Source of the DNA: Aquabacterium sp.
Lineage (GTDB): Bacteria > Pseudomonadota > Gammaproteobacteria > Burkholderiales > Burkholderiaceae_C
DNA: 7,018 nucleotides
Reading direction: 5' to 3'
Assembly: GCA_030654555.1 (NCBI GenBank)
Contig: JAURXG010000514.1
Span: 1-7,018, forward strand
Shown here piece by piece: positions 6,437-7,018 of this stretch. The notes beneath the pieces are model-generated. The model worked only from the letters and a program-made list of their open reading frames with translations. It was not told the DNA's origin and ran no database searches. The position numbers and the translations under genes are program-made. Numbering within the stretch: position 1 is the stretch's first letter; each line of letters opens with the position of its first letter.

Positions 6437-6470
6437 GCGTGCCGGCGCGTGCCGGTGTCAGTCGGCGCGC
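6437..6470. terminator. GC-rich hairpin at the convergent BLUF/argG junction (weak candidate)
   Basis: GCGCG (6445-6449) can pair with CGCGC (6466-6470), and CCG (6452-6454) with CGG (6463-6465), with a 2-nt bulge and an 8-nt loop that holds the argG stop codon. The left side is part of a tandem 10-bp repeat: GCGTGCCGG at 6437-6445 and again at 6447-6455. No T-run follows on either strand, so bidirectional termination is only a guess based on position in the 32-bp gap between converging genes. Confidence 0.25.
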
Positions 6471-7018
6471 TTGGCGTCGGCCGGCCCGGCCAGCAGCGGG
6501 ATCGCGCCGTCCGAGCTGGCGCCCAGCAGGCCCACCTGGCTGTAGATGCCCAGCTTGTCGCGCGTGTCCTGGATGTCGAGGTTGCGCATCGTCAGCTGGC
6601 CGATGCGGTCGGCCGGCGTGAAGGCACCCTCGACCTTCTCCATGCTCAGCCGTTCGGGCTTGTAGGTCAGGTTGGGGCTGGTGGTGTCCATCACCGAGTA
6701 GTCGTTGCCGCGGCGCAGCTCCAGCGTCACCTCGCCGGTGATCGGGCGCGCCACCCAGCGCTGGGCGGTCTCGCGCAGCATCAGGCACTGCGGGTCGAAC
6801 CAGCGGCCCTGGTACAGCAGCTTGCCCAGGCGGCGGCCGTTGGCGCGGTACTGCTCGATGGTGTCTTCGTTGTGGATGCCGGTGACCAGGCGCTCGTAGG
6901 CGATGTGCAGCAGCGCCATGCCCGGGGCCTCGTAGATGCCGCGACTCTTGGCCTCGATGATGCGGTTCTCGATCTGGTCGCTCATGCCCAGGCCGTGGCG
7001 CCCGCCGATGCGGTTGGC
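6458..7018 (-). CDS. argG: Argininosuccinate synthase ArgG, C-terminal part (5' truncated by window edge)
   Basis: The minus-strand frame is open from the window edge (7018) to the TGA read at 6460-6458, giving 186 residues. The family joins citrulline and aspartate with ATP to make argininosuccinate, the penultimate step of arginine biosynthesis. The fragment begins at NRIGGRHGLGMSDQIENR and continues EAKSRGIYEAPG, the conserved region carrying the Glu and Tyr that contact citrulline. The following EQYRANGRRLG, LLYQGRWFDPQ and GEVTLELRRGNDY stretches are typical of the longer (about 447-residue, E. coli-like) ArgG form. The C-terminal tail (LLGASSDGAIPLL onward) is variable in the family. 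The nucleotide-binding N-terminal domain lies outside the window. The gene converges on the BLUF gene and should be an independent transcription unit. Confidence 0.96.
   Translation of the reverse strand, partial: ANRIGGRHGLGMSDQIENRIIEAKSRGIYEAPGMALLHIAYERLVTGIHNEDTIEQYRANGRRLGKLLYQGRWFDPQCLMLRETAQRWVARPITGEVTLELRRGNDYSVMDTTSPNLTYKPERLSMEKVEGAFTPADRIGQLTMRNLDIQDTRDKLGIYSQVGLLGASSDGAIPLLAGPADAKRAD

Overview
The window reads as a chromosomal segment from a high-GC betaproteobacterium, most likely order Burkholderiales. Three things point there: uniformly GC-rich coding sequence, a phaR gene directly followed by rimO, and proteobacterial-type RimO and ArgG sequences. No genus can be named safely. 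I see no mobile element, tRNA, rRNA or CRISPR array, and base composition looks even throughout.

Left part (1-3022, + strand): the C-terminal two thirds of the polyhydroxyalkanoate regulator PhaR, then complete rimO (ribosomal protein S12 methylthiotransferase), then a cystathionine beta-lyase of the MetC type 13 bp downstream. These are housekeeping and carbon-storage genes. A small GC hairpin without a U-tract follows the lyase.

Middle part (3140-6425, + strand): three consecutive signalling genes. The first encodes a cytoplasmic FHA-GGDEF diguanylate cyclase with an intact active site and no visible inhibitory I-site. The second encodes a PAS-GGDEF-EAL protein in which both catalytic domains and the I-site look intact. 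The third encodes a stand-alone BLUF blue-light photoreceptor; its start codon lies inside the end of the PAS-GGDEF-EAL gene (25-bp overlap) and has its own Shine-Dalgarno sequence. Upstream of the PAS-GGDEF-EAL gene is a strong match to a sigma-28 (FliA) flagellar promoter: TCAAG, a 14-bp gap, then a perfect GCCGATAA. The inferred picture is a two-gene transcription unit that makes cyclic-di-GMP turnover part of the late flagellar regulon and gives it a blue-light input through a separate BLUF partner. The FHA-GGDEF gene is separated from this unit by a 9-bp inverted repeat.

Right edge (6458-7018, - strand): the C-terminal part of argininosuccinate synthase (ArgG), convergent with the BLUF gene across a 32-bp gap.

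The most interesting item is the candidate sigma-28-driven PAS-GGDEF-EAL/BLUF pair. Its parts belong to known families; the combination of flagellar promoter, overlapping genes and separate photoreceptor deserves checking.
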